Of a stretch of 64,000 nucleotides of DNA, positions 46,614 to 57,624 are shown in pieces. Source of the DNA: Narthecium ossifragum (lineage: Eukaryota; Streptophyta; Magnoliopsida; Dioscoreales; Nartheciaceae); assembly GCA_963920575.1 (NCBI GenBank), contig OY986965.1, forward strand, positions 23,678,829 through 23,742,828. The letters are read 5' to 3'. The notes beneath the pieces are model-generated. The model did not search any database, was not told the DNA's origin, and saw only the letters and a program-made list of their open reading frames with translations. Within the stretch, counting starts at the first letter, position 1; each line of letters starts with the position of its first letter. The position numbers and the translations under genes are program-made.

Positions 46614-47427
46614 GGTGGCTTGTCTGGAGCACGACGCCACCATGGGATACGAAACTTGGGGCGACGCGGGCTCCTTCGAAGCTTTCCACATGGCTTCTAG
46701 GGCATATTCCCAAGGACCAAATGCTCAACTGGTTTCGAGAGGAGGCAGGGAGGAGAGGGAGAGAGAGATAGAAGGAGGCCGTTGTTCTTGATGTGGAGAA
46801 GGAGGGCGAAGATGGAGAAGGGGAGGAGAGAGCTCTCGCGGCGATAAACACATGGCCCCTGGACCGTGATGGAGTAGGAGGTCTTCTGGATTTGATGATC
46901 GGTGTGGTGGCGACGCTGATCTTTGGGGCGATGATGGGGATATGCGTGATGTACATGGATCCGATGACATTGAGGATTCCAGAGATGGAGAAGTTGGAGT
47001 TGATGGAGAACCCCACGTCCCACCATCCGAACCCCATGCCCCACGTAAATAATCGCACGTGTAACTGTTTTCATTACTGAGGTACATAATCCATGTGGGC
47101 CTCCAGGTAGGACTCCACGTAGGACAACAGGTGACAGTAGGACAGTTTAGTAACTGTCACATGATCTTATAAGGTAGATAGTAGGCACCCGTGCCCCTAA
47201 CATGATTTTTAATTACATGCTAGCGTAAAATTAACATTTATGTTATTACAACTCTTTCAAATGAAATGCTTACTGTTAGCGTAAAATTTTAACAACGATA
47301 AAATAAAACAACTAAAATTATTGACACAATGGCAATGGAAACATAGCCACAATTTTGGATTGATTAATAACATATGAATGTGCTAGAACAATGTAATCTT
47401 CAAAAATGATAAATAAAAATGAAGATT
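46614..47427. other. Non-LTR flank of element A, no recognised gene
   Basis: 46614-47090 is GC-rich with overlapping frames on both strands; the plus frame at 46793-47080 has one hydrophobic stretch, but nothing matches a family I know. 47090-47427 is AT-rich. Confidence 0.4.
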
Positions 47428-47618
47428 TATCAATCGTGAAACATGGAAAATAATGCAGGCACAAACAATACCACTTCGATTCCAATAGTAAGTCCAATAT
47501 TAAAAAATATTTATAATCCATATCAATCATGAAACATGGAAAATAATGCAGACACAAACAATACCATAATTTCCACTCCAATAATAATCCAAATAGGTAA
47601 AACTTGTTATAATCCATA
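47428..47618 (+). repeat. Two-copy tandem duplication (93 and 98 bp)
   Basis: Both units start TATCAATC(G/A)TGAAACATGG and end TATAATCCATA. Confidence 0.85.
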
Positions 47619-47999
47619 CATAACACCATAAAGTACGATATTTCAGCAACAAAGTGAATACAAAGAGGCTTCCAACATAGCCATAAGAAGAGATCGTTTA
47701 TGGGCGGGTGACCAACACCCCCCTATTTCACCTCAGTCATTTCTATCCGATTCACCATAACATTAATAAACCACAAATGAGGGTTAGAACATCACCACTC
47801 CTCACCACCCCCATAGTAATTTAAAGTCAGGAAGATGCATACAAACACCATAAAATCACCAACATTCTAGTCTAGAATCCATGCAGGATCAAACCAAAAG
47901 AGCCCCACAATGTCTACGCTTAGAATGTTGTTCTAAGTACCATGCTGTATAACTAAGTACCATGCTGTATTTCAAAACATGGTCAAAAAGAGCCCCACT

Positions 48000-48175
48000 A
48001 ACTTTCATGGACGTCACGGTGCGGTGATCGCTACTGTTGATGCGGAATGAGTGGGACTGGCCGTCGAGGCAGCTGTTGCCTTGCCAGTTCTGGCTCCAAT
48101 TGCAACTCATCGGCTGCCAGCCTGTTTTAAGCCCTTTATCGACACCGCAATGACGTCACAACCTGCATGGCATCC
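48000..48175 (-). pseudogene. Alpha-expansin C-terminal fragment
   Basis: Minus-strand translation gives DVIAVSIKG, then after one missing base [14 protein letters not shown], then LDGQSHSF and DHRTVTS. This matches the conserved end of the expansin cellulose-binding domain (GWQ-MSRNWGQNWQ, LNGQSLSF, DGRTV). The one-base deletion lies near 48120. Only this end is found, with no catalytic-like N-terminal domain nearby, so it is a gene fragment, perhaps carried here or left from a lost gene. Confidence 0.7.
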
Positions 48176-48849
48176 AAACTCTTGGTTAGGCAGCCAAACT
48201 AAATCTTTTAATTGTACGGAAATCAACTATAGAATTTGCAACTTCTATACTCAGTGATCCACCAATAGAGAGTTATAAACACATGCATAGTCATAGATAC
48301 GAAAAAGAAACAGAAGGTTGAAGATATTTTTCTATGCTTCATAGCCTGGAATTGGCAATCATATCATTCTGCTTATCAGAGTGTATTGTTATTACAATCA
48401 CCCTAGAATATGCAGTTTAGGTTTGATAAAGCATTTTTATTACAATCACCCTGTCATGACATAAAAATACAGCAACATAGCAATTCAAATACTCCAAGAT
48501 AGTTTAACAATAACCAAGTTATTGCACCCTGTCATGATGCCAACTGAACTCAGGATAAGTGTGCATCCTATACCTTGGATCCCACAAACAATCCAGTCTT
48601 TGCTCTCCAACAATGTGATAGTTATTTACTGTATCAAACTCTGGATAAGCGCGCATCGTATACCATCAGGATTCACCAAAACTAAAGAAAGATTAAACTA
48701 ACTATATCCATGACCTATAAGTTCTATTCAAGTTTCAAGAAGTTGATAAGTCTCCATATTCTAAGAAAGAAGAGAAATGGCTCATTGTTGTGTCGTTACT
48801 GATAACATGAAGGCAGATCTGCTTAAGCATTGCACCATTTAAGCATGAA
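48176..48849. other. AT-rich spacer
   Basis: An imperfect repeat of about 33 bases (GGATAAG-G-GCATC-TATACC) occurs near 48552 and 48652. Otherwise nothing recognised. Confidence 0.4.
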
Positions 48850-49620
48850 AACTTAAGCAGATTCTTTCTTAAAGGCAAATTCTAAGCAAAGATTGCCCAC
48901 CGTGAGATCCGCAGGAAACAGATGCTTAATATAAGTAAGCAGATTCATGGCTAACATGCATAGATTAAGCAGATTCTTTCTTGTGAGATCCATGGATAAC
49001 ATGCACAGATTAAGAGATCCATGCACAGAATGGATAACAATTATTGCATGCCCGTTCTTTGATGGATAACATGCACATATTAAGAGATTGATCACATGAA
49101 GGGAAAGAATCTGCTTAAGCATGTTATAACATGCACAGATTAAGAGATCCATGGATATTTTTCATAATAAGAATTATAACATACACAGCTAAAAAAAAAT
49201 TAAGCAGATTTAAATCTCTTAATTTGCAAAGAATCTGCTTGATCTATGCATGTTATATAAAAAAAAAGTCGAGTCGAGTCGAGTATAACATGCATAGATT
49301 CAAAAAAGTTGATTCATGGATAACAAATCTGTCCTATGCACAGATATTTATTTTCAAGAAATAGCTAATTTGCAAAGAATATGTGCATGTTATAACATGA
49401 ATAAATAAACATCTGAAAACTGTATTGTAGTGTCGACTATGCAAGGAAAAATATCTGTGCAAAGAATAGCTAATTAAGAGATCCAAATCCAAATTTGTCC
49501 TATGCACAGATTTAGCAGATTCTTTGCAAATTAAGAGATCCAAATCCATGCAAATTAAGAGTTCCAAAGAACAACATAAATTGATTGGAAAACAACACCT
49601 TTGATCAAAGTCATATAATT
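48850..49620. repeat. Degenerate minisatellite-like region
   Basis: Words such as AAGCAGATTCTTTC, AACATGCACAGATTAAG and AAGAGATCCATG recur many times in variable order and spacing. (GTCGA)n lies near 49268-49283. Confidence 0.7.
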
Positions 49621-49659
49621 TGATGCCTATGAACAAAGAGTCAGCGTCAACAAAAGGTG

Positions 49660-49997
49660 ATTTACGTGAGAAGCTCTCAAAGGAGCAGTCTCCCTAGAGT
49701 AAAATGTCTGCGCCTTCCCGGAAGCCATCCTCAAGACCATGAACGCTCCTCCTCCAATGCCACTGGACGCCGGGCTGACCACACCAACCAAAGGGCGGCC
49801 GCCACCGTCGCATTCACCGCGTTACCGTCGTTGCGCAGCACATCCCTCCCTATCTCCGAGCACCGCTCATCGTCAGTCACCACGGCTCCATGCCTTGAAC
49901 TAATCACTTCTCGCATGTGTGTCTTCTTCACCTCCTCTCCTGCCAAACCTAGCTGCAACACCATCAGCACTGTGGCTATGGCTAGCCATAGTCGCAC
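49660..49997 (-). pseudogene. Gamma-glutamyl transpeptidase N-terminal fragment
   Basis: From ATG at 49997 (minus) it reads a signal-peptide-like hydrophobic start and RHGAVVTDDERCSEIGRDVL, then GNAVNATVAAALW, the conserved N-terminus of plant gamma-glutamyl transpeptidases, enzymes of extracellular and vacuolar glutathione breakdown. One missing G near 49784 shifts the frame; the shifted frame continues SPASSGIGGGAF and RETAPLRAS, as in the family. The nucleophile-containing small-subunit part is not found. It is either a broken first exon or a captured fragment. Confidence 0.75.
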
Positions 49998-50029
49998 TAA
50001 CCCTGCACATCAACCATAGTCACCATCTC

Positions 50030-50292
50030 GATCAAAGTTTCCATATTTAGATTAAAACAGAGGAAATGGGTCCAAAAATCAAACCATGCCATTCCATCAA
50101 GGTTTGCATCTTCGGATTGGAACAGAGGACATGGGTCCAAGAATCAAACCACCCCATTTCCATCAATGTTTGCATCTTCCGATTGAAACAGAGGAAATGG
50201 GTCTAAGAATAAGAATCAAACCATCCCATCTCCATCAAAGTTTGCATCTTTAGATTGAAACAGAGTAAATGAGTCTGAGAACAAAACCATCC
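50030..50292. repeat. Four-copy tandem repeat, unit about 60-72 bp
   Basis: Units begin near 50030, 50095, 50161 and 50233. The shared core is CATCAA-GTTTGCATCTT then GATTGAAACAGAGGAAATGG. Confidence 0.8.
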
Positions 50293-51375
50293 TTGCAAGA
50301 CAGAAATGGTCACCATGCATTGTGTTGAAGAAACCGATTGATTCTACGAATCGTAGCGGCAAAGAGAGAGAGAGAGACTAATATAATTCTGATCAGATAA
50401 AAAAAAACCGACGAAAGCATCAATATCATTTGCATACTAACCTATGTGCTTCGACATCCACACAAGCCTCACGCCGGCGATAACGACCCTTGATCGTCTT
50501 CTCCAAACAACTGGTTTGACAGGGATGAAGAGAGGCAAGGCTTCAAGGTCGCAGGCTAGGATGGAGGGCCAAGGAAGTAACTGATTTCCTCTGCAACAGG
50601 CTTCAGGGTCACGGTCGAGGAAGGAGGAGGCTACCACGATGTCGTGTGCATCTGAAATAGGGTATCTGGAGCGTCATCTGGAGAATCACTGCCTGCCTCT
50701 CTTATCGTCCTCCGAGAAGCAAATCGTCCTCCGCAAGGAGGGATTGAGAGAAGGAGCGGAGAGAGAGGTGGTCGGCGAGAGGGCAGAGAGGGGCGTCTGG
50801 AATCGGTGGAGGAGAAGTGGCGAAGAGAGAGAGAGGTAGTTGGCGAGAGGTAGTTGGCGAAGAGAGAGAGGTAGTTGGCGAGAGGGGACGGAGGAGCGTG
50901 GGGGTGGAAGAAGTGGATCAAGGAAGTGGGGAGAAGAGGATCGTGTAACTTGGTTCATCTGGATAGGAGAGAGGATAGAGGCGCAGGGAGGCGGCGGGAG
51001 ATCTCCCTCCGACACGGGATTGGCCCTCCTGGAATCCTAGCGGAGATCGCTAGGTTCACCATGTGGGACATCTTGAGCAAGAGAGGAGGGATATGGGAAA
51101 GGTCACCGCGATCGACGGAGCCATGGCGAGGTCCCTACTCGATCTTCTCACGATAACCTTCGAGATACTCGGCCGCCTCTTCTAGGTAAGCTACTCACCA
51201 TGAATCCGATGACGATACGCTGGAACACCATCCCGAATTCCCCTCTCGATCTCCTCCCAATCTCCCCCCCTCTGCCTCTCGATCGGGTCTTTCAATCGAG
51301 GAAAGAAACCGCTGGCACCCACGTTTATTCACGCTCTCTCTCCAGCGGGAACCGCATAGCATCGGGCCATGTAGG
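50293..51375. other. Spacer, GA/CT-rich, no recognised gene
   Basis: Contains a GA microsatellite near 50355 and short repeats of GTAGTTGGCGA at 50837-50882. Frames on both strands are low-complexity. Confidence 0.4.
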
Positions 51376-52760
51376 TGTGAGACCCGGGGTACCTGGGTGT
51401 TGGTGTTCGCCTAGAAGGCATGCTGCCGAACCAAGTAACCTGGTAAGTGTCACCGGGTTACGCAGCGAATAATTTTTCACAAAGAAATAGAGTACCCGAT
51501 GTCGGCGCCAAGAACCCTCCACTCCTTCCTCCACGCGTTGGGCGCTCCTTCCCCACTTCAAGACCCGCGCCTTGAAGATGGTTGGTGCAGCAAAGTCCGT
51601 CCTTAACCAGCCTTCTCTTTCGTCACCTTCTTCCTCTTGCACAAGAGCACATCAAGACGCAAGAATACACGATTATGGCAAAGGGGATGGCCCTCTTCCT
51701 TTATTGATCCAATGATCTTTACAAGAGAATCCCTCACAACTCTCTTTCCCCCGCAAGGTACAAAGATCTCTCAATACAATGAACCTCCCAAACCCTAGCC
51801 AAGGCCTAGATGTCCCCACACATTGGCCGACCTACTCGTTATATAGAGGAATAGTCCTTGGCTTGCTCCAACAAGCCACTCCTATGAAGTCCTACACAAA
51901 GTCCTGGCTTTCATCCTTATCTAGGCGCTGGATAAGCATAACACTAAGTTACCAAACTTAGCTGGACTCTATCTTGAGTTTGACTTGCTTAAGATAGCCA
52001 TGATCACTACTTGACTCAAAATAGGACTCCTTCCTATTCGTCCGCGCCAACAACAACTTTCCGTGAGCCAAAACGGGTATTTCCCAAGTCATCACCTATT
52101 CCAAGTCGAACGCACGCGAGACATTTGAATTTGCTCGGCTGGATTGGCCTCCAAGGCACACCCGCTCGGTCTGGCGTGCCGTCTCCTAGTGCAACTCGGA
52201 GTCGCGCGTCATCTTCTGATTCTTCCATGCCAAGTCAGTTTCTGACCGCATCATCAATCTTGGAGCTTCCATCCTAAGTGGAATTAGGTGATTAGCCCAC
52301 GTAGCTAACTCTCTAGCACTTATCGCATCAGTCTAGGCAAGCCAAGTCCTAGTTTGACTCGGACTTGGCTTCCTGAGCACGTTGCGCTCGTGCCGCACAC
52401 GTTCTCTCGCGTGCTACGCGCGCGCTCGACCCAAGCGCCCTTCTTGGTCGCCTTGGCGCGTGTCCCGCTCGCTTGACTTGCTCCCGCGCATGTCATGCTC
52501 TGCTGGGCTCGCACCGCACCACGTCCTAGCGCGCCGTCTTCCTCCTTGGCCCGGTCCACTGCGCCATGCTCAGAATTCGTCGCACCATCTTTGGGGAAAT
52601 GTCGTCTAGCCTCGTTCAAGGATATTTGCTCATGCGATCATGGTGTTTCCATGCTGCTCATGGCTTGGTTTGACGCACCGCGCCATAGCCTAGGCCGCGG
52701 CCCTTGTCAACTCCGACTGACGCGCGCCATGGCTCGTGTCAGGGGCTCAAGGCCATGACA
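51376..52760 (-). repeat. Element G 3' LTR
   Basis: Minus strand start TGTCATGGCC at 52760, end GGGTCTCACA at 51376, about 1385 bp. The polypurine tract TGGTGGGGGAGGTT (52761-52774) directly precedes it. The left boundary is set by the TG...CA rule only. Confidence 0.75.
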
Positions 52761-52799
52761 AACCTCCCCCACCAGAGGAGCCCAACGCCCTCATCGGAT

Positions 52800-55021
52800 G
52801 TGTTCTGAGGTAGTCCTGGACCTACTCCTCAAACTGCCATAGGTTGACATCATGCTCCCATGATGGCTCTGAATCTGGAAGACCCTTCCACTTGACCAAG
52901 TAGAAGACACGCCGGCTTCTCTTGTCTTGCCCTTCTTGTCTCCGATCAAGAATGGTTTCTGCTTCTTTTTCGAACTCAACTTGTATCATCGGTGGAGCTC
53001 TCTTCACTACGTTCCTTGCTGGATCCTCCTAGTCAGCATGATGCGGCTTCAAATAGCTAACATGGAACGTGGGGTGAATCTTGAGCCGATCGGGGAGAAG
53101 CAGTCGGTAGGCTGAGCGGCCTACCCTTTTGACGACCTCGAATGGTCCGTCATACCGTGGCACTAATCCCTTGTGCGTTGTCTTTCGACTGAATTACTTC
53201 AAAATCTGCGGAGTTAGTTTCAAAAGGACTCGATCGCCTACCTAAAACTCCAAGGGCCTCCTGCCTTGATCCGCATATTTCTTCATCCTCTTCTGGGCCT
53301 TCCTCAAGCTGTCTTGAGCTGCCTCGATCATCTCTTGTTGGTCTCTTGCAAACCTGGAAGCCGTCGGGCTTCCTTCTCCTACTTGGGCCGCTAGGACAAG
53401 GGGAGCCAACAGTTGTTGGCCTAGCACGAGCTCGAAGGGACCCTTCCTTGTCTCAGATGACCTCTGCAGGTTGTAGGAGAACTGTACCACATCAAGAAGG
53501 TCGAGCCAATTCCGTTGGCTCGCCGTCATGTAGTGCCGCAGGTACTCCTCCAACAAAGCATTGATCCGCTATGTCTGGCCGTCAGTTTCTGGGTGGTTTG
53601 CCATCGAAAACTTCAATTGAGACCCCATGATCTTGAACAGATGGGTCCAGAGCCGCCCAGTGAACCGGCCGTCTCTATCGCTCACGATGTCGCATGGGAG
53701 CCCGAAGTGCTTGACCACATTTCTGAAAAAGAGGTCCGCCGTGGCCTCTAAGGGGCAGCCCTTGGTCGCTGTGATGAAGATGGCATATTTGGAGAAGCGA
53801 TCCACCACAACAAGGATCGTCGATTTGCCATCCACCTTCGGAAGACCTATAATGAAATCCATAGAGAGGGATTGCATAATACCTTCCGGAACAGGTAGTG
53901 GTTGCAGAAGACCCGCCTGCTTCCTTCACTCCGTCTTGTCTATTTGGCATACTAGACACGTCCTCACATGAAGCTCAATGTCCTCTTCAATCTTTGGCCA
54001 ATAGTAGCTTTGGCCAAGTAGAGCGGTAGTCCGCTCCCGTCCTAGATGACCCGCCCATCTGGAATCATGGGTCTCTTTGATCAGGGAGACCTGGATCCCT
54101 CCCTTGGGAACATAGAGCCGCCCGCCCTTTGCTCGCAACAAGTCATCCTCGAGCCAAAACCGCAACACGGTCCCGTCTTGGACCTCCTTCATAAGCTTTT
54201 GATACTCGGAGTCGTCCTTCTCCTGGGCCTTATTCTTCTCAAACCAACCCTCCTCCACACGGACTAGGGTTGCAACATAGTCCATGACTTGTTGCCGGCT
54301 CAAAGAATCCGCCACCTGGTTGTGCCGCCCAGGTTTGTGCTGCCACTCGAAGTCAAACTCCTGTAGAAACTCCTGCCACCTAGCTTGCTTAGGAGAGAGC
54401 TTCTTTTGAGTATGGAAATAGGTGTTTGCGACGCTGTCCGTCTTGACCACAAACTTGGTGTCGAGAAGGTACACCCGCCAGGTGCGAAGACAGTGCACCA
54501 CAACCACCATCTCTTTCTCATGTGTTGAATAGCGCGTCTCTGCATCGTTGAGCTTGCGGCTTTCAAACGCCACTGGGTGTCCCTCCTGGACCAACACCCC
54601 GCCAAGAGGTCGATCAGATGCGTCCGTGTGGACTTTGAAGGGGAGAGAGAAGTCCGAGAGCCTAAGAACTGGCTCGCTGGCGATGGCCTCCTTCAGCTTC
54701 TGAAAGGCCTCCGCACATTGCCCTGTCCAACACCAAACTTGATCTTTCTTTATTATGTCAGTCAAGGGTGTTACCTTTTTGGAGTAGCCTTTGATAAACC
54801 GGCGGTAGTATTTGGCTAAACCAAGGAAGCTTCGAAGCTCAGGGACTTTTGTTGACGCCGACCACTCCAGGATTGCTTCGATCTTTCGAGGATCCATCCT
54901 CACTGTGTCGCCCCTGATCTTGTGTCCCAAGAACGAAACCTCTTTGACCGCGAAATCACACTTCTCCCTTTTGACCTAGAGAGAGTGTTCCCGCAGCCTC
55001 TGTAGGATCCTGCTCAGGTGC
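52800..55021 (-). pseudogene. Element G pol: RNase H, integrase, chromodomain
   Basis: Frame 54930-53926 (minus) has [43 protein letters not shown] and an integrase zinc finger ending CLVCQIDK. The integrase core follows (MDFIIGLPK, SDRDGRFTGRLW, HPETDGQT), then HPTFHVSYLKPHH and a chromodomain near 52822-53000 (FYLVKWKGLPDSEPSWE). In-frame stops occur near 53922, 53570, 53240 and 54977, so it is inactive. The chromodomain would tether integration to marked chromatin. Confidence 0.88.
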
Positions 55022-56026
55022 TGATCGCTCACAAATGTCGTCGTTAAAACGTTACAAACTCAATCAAATATTAAATTTATAATCCTTATTCAACACTAAA
55101 CTACTATGTAGAAATAGCGGTGAAGTCGGGAGTCGATCCACAGGGAAAACGTTGGAAATCAAAATCAATTCTCAAAACCCTAAAACTAAGAAAAAGAATC
55201 AAAGATAGAATAGAGTTATCTAAACTAATAAAGAAAAGAAATAAAAGGTTGATCAATTTGAATCAATGGATAAGTGACTTAGGAATTACTCAATCCGCCC
55301 TAGTTTCATTATTAGTCTTCTCTAGTTATCTTCTTGTTCCCTTCTCTCAACATTATGGATCATATGGTTACAAGCTCACATGAATCCCTAAAAGAAAGTT
55401 AATGTTCCCAACGGCATAACCTATCTTTGCTTGGCATAGATTGTCTTTGGTCCTACGATTACTTTAAATTATACTACTCCTAATGACCGTGGCACAACCT
55501 ATCTTCGCGTAGCATAGCTTATCTCAAATGCAAACCAATAACTTCATGAAAAGTATCTCATAAATCTCTATAATCAATCATATAAATCATGTAGGACTGA
55601 AAGTACGTCAAGCGAACTCTGTTCCTTCAACTCTATTAACAATAAAACCATATTCATGAGATCATGCATAGAGAAGTTCATAAGAATTCAACTAAAGAAA
55701 AACCAAAACTACACTAGGGTTTCATGAATAATCCTAAGTACAATAATTAGCAACTCATCTTTTGGATGAAAACCATCCGCTTGAAATACGAAGCTGTCAC
55801 CATCCGCATCCTCGCCGTCTTCTCCTTAATTCCCTCTCCAAAGATTGTCAAAAAGATGAGAAACTCGGCTGGAATAACCCCTTTATAGAGTAGAAACACT
55901 TGATCTCGGAATTAAGAGTTATAGTTGAACTTAAACTCTAATTTTCCTAAATTCCGGGTTGATGACGTCATCGGAGCGATCCATCGGACTCAAAACCGAT
56001 CCATCTCTCCAGTCGGTCTTACTGGG
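55022..56026 (-). repeat. Reversed Athila-type LTR fragment
   Basis: On the minus strand it ends GACATTTGTGAGCGATCA, like E's LTR end, and carries CGGGAATTTAGG-like and leader sequences related to E. The U3 start (TGATGAGTCAC) is missing. It includes uORF 55809-55747. The right boundary at about 56026 is approximate. Confidence 0.75.
55747..55809 (-). CDS. Leader uORF in the 55-kb LTR fragment (20 codons, ends K-M-S-C)
   Basis: Minus-strand ATG at 55809, TAA at 55749-55747, in-frame ATGs inside. It shares the I-Q-K-M-S end with E's uORF while upstream codons differ. Confidence 0.5.
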   Translation of the reverse strand: MRMVTASYFKRMVFIQKMSC

Positions 56027-56204
56027 TCTTCTGTAAGGGCCTAAGTGTAAAATTTTCGGGCTTTTATGTAAATTGATGGACTTTCCCATAATAAGGTGGT
56101 TTTACAGGGGGTTTTCTGCAAAAAATCCTCACCTAATCCCACTACCTCTCTTATTCTCTCCCGATCTTTTCCTATCTCTCTTCATTCTCACCTCACAGTC
56201 AGAC

Positions 56205-56241
<37 letters not shown>

Positions 56242-56479
56242 CCGGAGAGATCCAGAGAGATCGGGAGAGAGAGAAGGGGGAAGGGAGAGGGAGTAGGAGA
56301 AGGAGGTGGAGATCGCCGGCGCCGGAGTTAGAGAGGGCGAGATCTACCGCGAGGGAGAGACATCGTGAGAGAGGAGCAGAGAGGGTGAGATCGAGCAGCA
56401 GGGGCGATGGAGCTCGCCGAGGAGTGAACGTTCGGTGCGGCTCTCTGTCGGACTTCTTCCCAATCTCATCCAAGGTGAG
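56027..56479 (+). other. Unclassified leader-like segment cut by F
   Basis: An AT-rich start, CT-rich leader-like part, GA microsatellite (about 56206-56240) and GC-rich end closing with CAAGGTGAG, which looks like a splice donor. It could be the 5' end of a plant gene or an unknown LTR. F inserted exactly after GTGAG (56475-56479). Confidence 0.45.
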
Positions 56480-57190
56480 TGATAAGACGTGAAAAGTGCA
56501 TAAATCACCCTTTTAACTTGGCCTTGTTAGTCTCCGAGCAAGGCCTTACTGATGGATTTTACCCTATTATAGGTACAAGTGCCCCCAATGAGGATTGGAT
56601 CAAGTTCCGAGCTTAAACGACGTCATTCGGGCCAGTTTTTATGAAGAAGATTGATCCTGTATGGAAGAAGGATCGATCCTTTGAAGTGCTTTAAGAAGGA
56701 GCCAATCAGGACAACAAGGATCGATCCTATGGAATGAGAGGATCGATCATTTTTGCGCATTTTCTCAGTGACAGAACGCAAGTTCTGAAGGATCGATCCT
56801 CACTATGGGGAGGATCGATCATTTTTGCACATTTTTCCAGTGACAGAACGCAAATTCTAGAGGATCGATCTTCACACACTGGAGGATCGATCTTCATCGG
56901 GGCGCAGCCAGAATTCAAGAAGAAAAGATCGATCCTTTCCTATGGGAGGATCGATCCTTCACGGGACCAGCGATCACACGAAGCGGAGGATCGATCCTCC
57001 ACCCTATGAGGATCGATCCTTTGATGCCAGCCGAGCAAAATCAATGGCCCAGATCTAATCCGAGTGGGGGGAGGCTTGTTTACTATAAATAGACCCTTTA
57101 GGGGGGATTTAGGGAATCTTCTCTTAGTTTTTCTCCAGCCCTTCTAGGTTTCTTTACCCAATTGAGAGGAGGACTTCTTGGAGGGAATCC

Positions 57191-57247
57191 ATGGGAGGGG
57201 AGCTTCATCAACCTCCATCCATGGATCCAACCAAGATGAGTAGCTAA
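57191..57247 (+). CDS. Leader uORF in F LTR (18 codons, ends K-M-S-S)
   Basis: ATG 57191, in-frame ATGs at 57221 and 57236, TAA 57245-57247. N-terminal codons (Met, Gly-Gly, later Pro-Pro and Met-Asp or Leu-Asp) resemble those of C's uORF. Confidence 0.6.
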   Translation: MGGELHQPPSMDPTKMSS

Positions 57248-57455
57248 CTTCCTTTATCTTGGGATTTCCATGTAGTTGTAGGATTCTTTTGTAGTTTTCC
57301 TAGGGTTTTTGATGTGTAATCTTTGGGATTGATCTATTGTATGGATTTGAGCACTATTTCCTTATCTTTGTACATGGATTTCATATGTTGAATGGATGAA
57401 TGCCTTTCTTTGGTATGAGTTAGGACTTGTGCATGATAGGTGTTTGTTGTTATGC

Positions 57456-57624
57456 CCCAATGACTTGGATGTGCTAGAAACACATCCAATGACATTGGGA
57501 GGATTACTAGCCCTAGATTAGAGATTAGGGATGCTAGAACCATCCCTATCTCTCTAATCAAAGGATCTATTCTATCTTTCTCTTGCATTGGATTCGAGGT
57601 GCTAGAACCATCTCGATCCAATGC
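57456..57624 (+). other. Three long CTAG-loop hairpins in F LTR
   Basis: TTGGATGTG/CACATCCAA around CTAGAAA (57465-57489) with outer arms CCCAATG/CATTGGG. TAGGGATG/CATCCCTA around CTAGAAC (57526-57548) with outer arms GATTAGAGA/TCTCTAATC. A 16-bp stem (57585-57601/57609-57624, one bulge, one G-U) around CTAGAAC. Confidence 0.9.

Larger units (their letters stand above)
51376..55021 (-). mobile_element. Element G: chromovirus, minus strand, 5' part missing
   Basis: On the minus strand: late reverse transcriptase, RNase H, integrase, chromodomain, polypurine tract and 3' LTR. The RNase H and connection sequence ([35 protein letters not shown]) looks like the Galadriel-type chromoviruses, an assignment from memory. 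An Athila-type LTR fragment interrupts it at 55022. Confidence 0.85.

Noticed and set aside
46793..47080. 95-codon ORF with a hydrophobic stretch
   Set aside because: No recognisable family, overlapping frames open on the other strand, no sign of exon structure; left as unassigned sequence.
50631..51156. Overlapping Arg/Gly/Glu-rich ORFs on both strands
   Set aside because: Low-complexity GA/CT-rich spacer; no domains.
56073..56492. ORFs over the GA microsatellite
   Set aside because: Created by the simple repeat in two frames and both strands.
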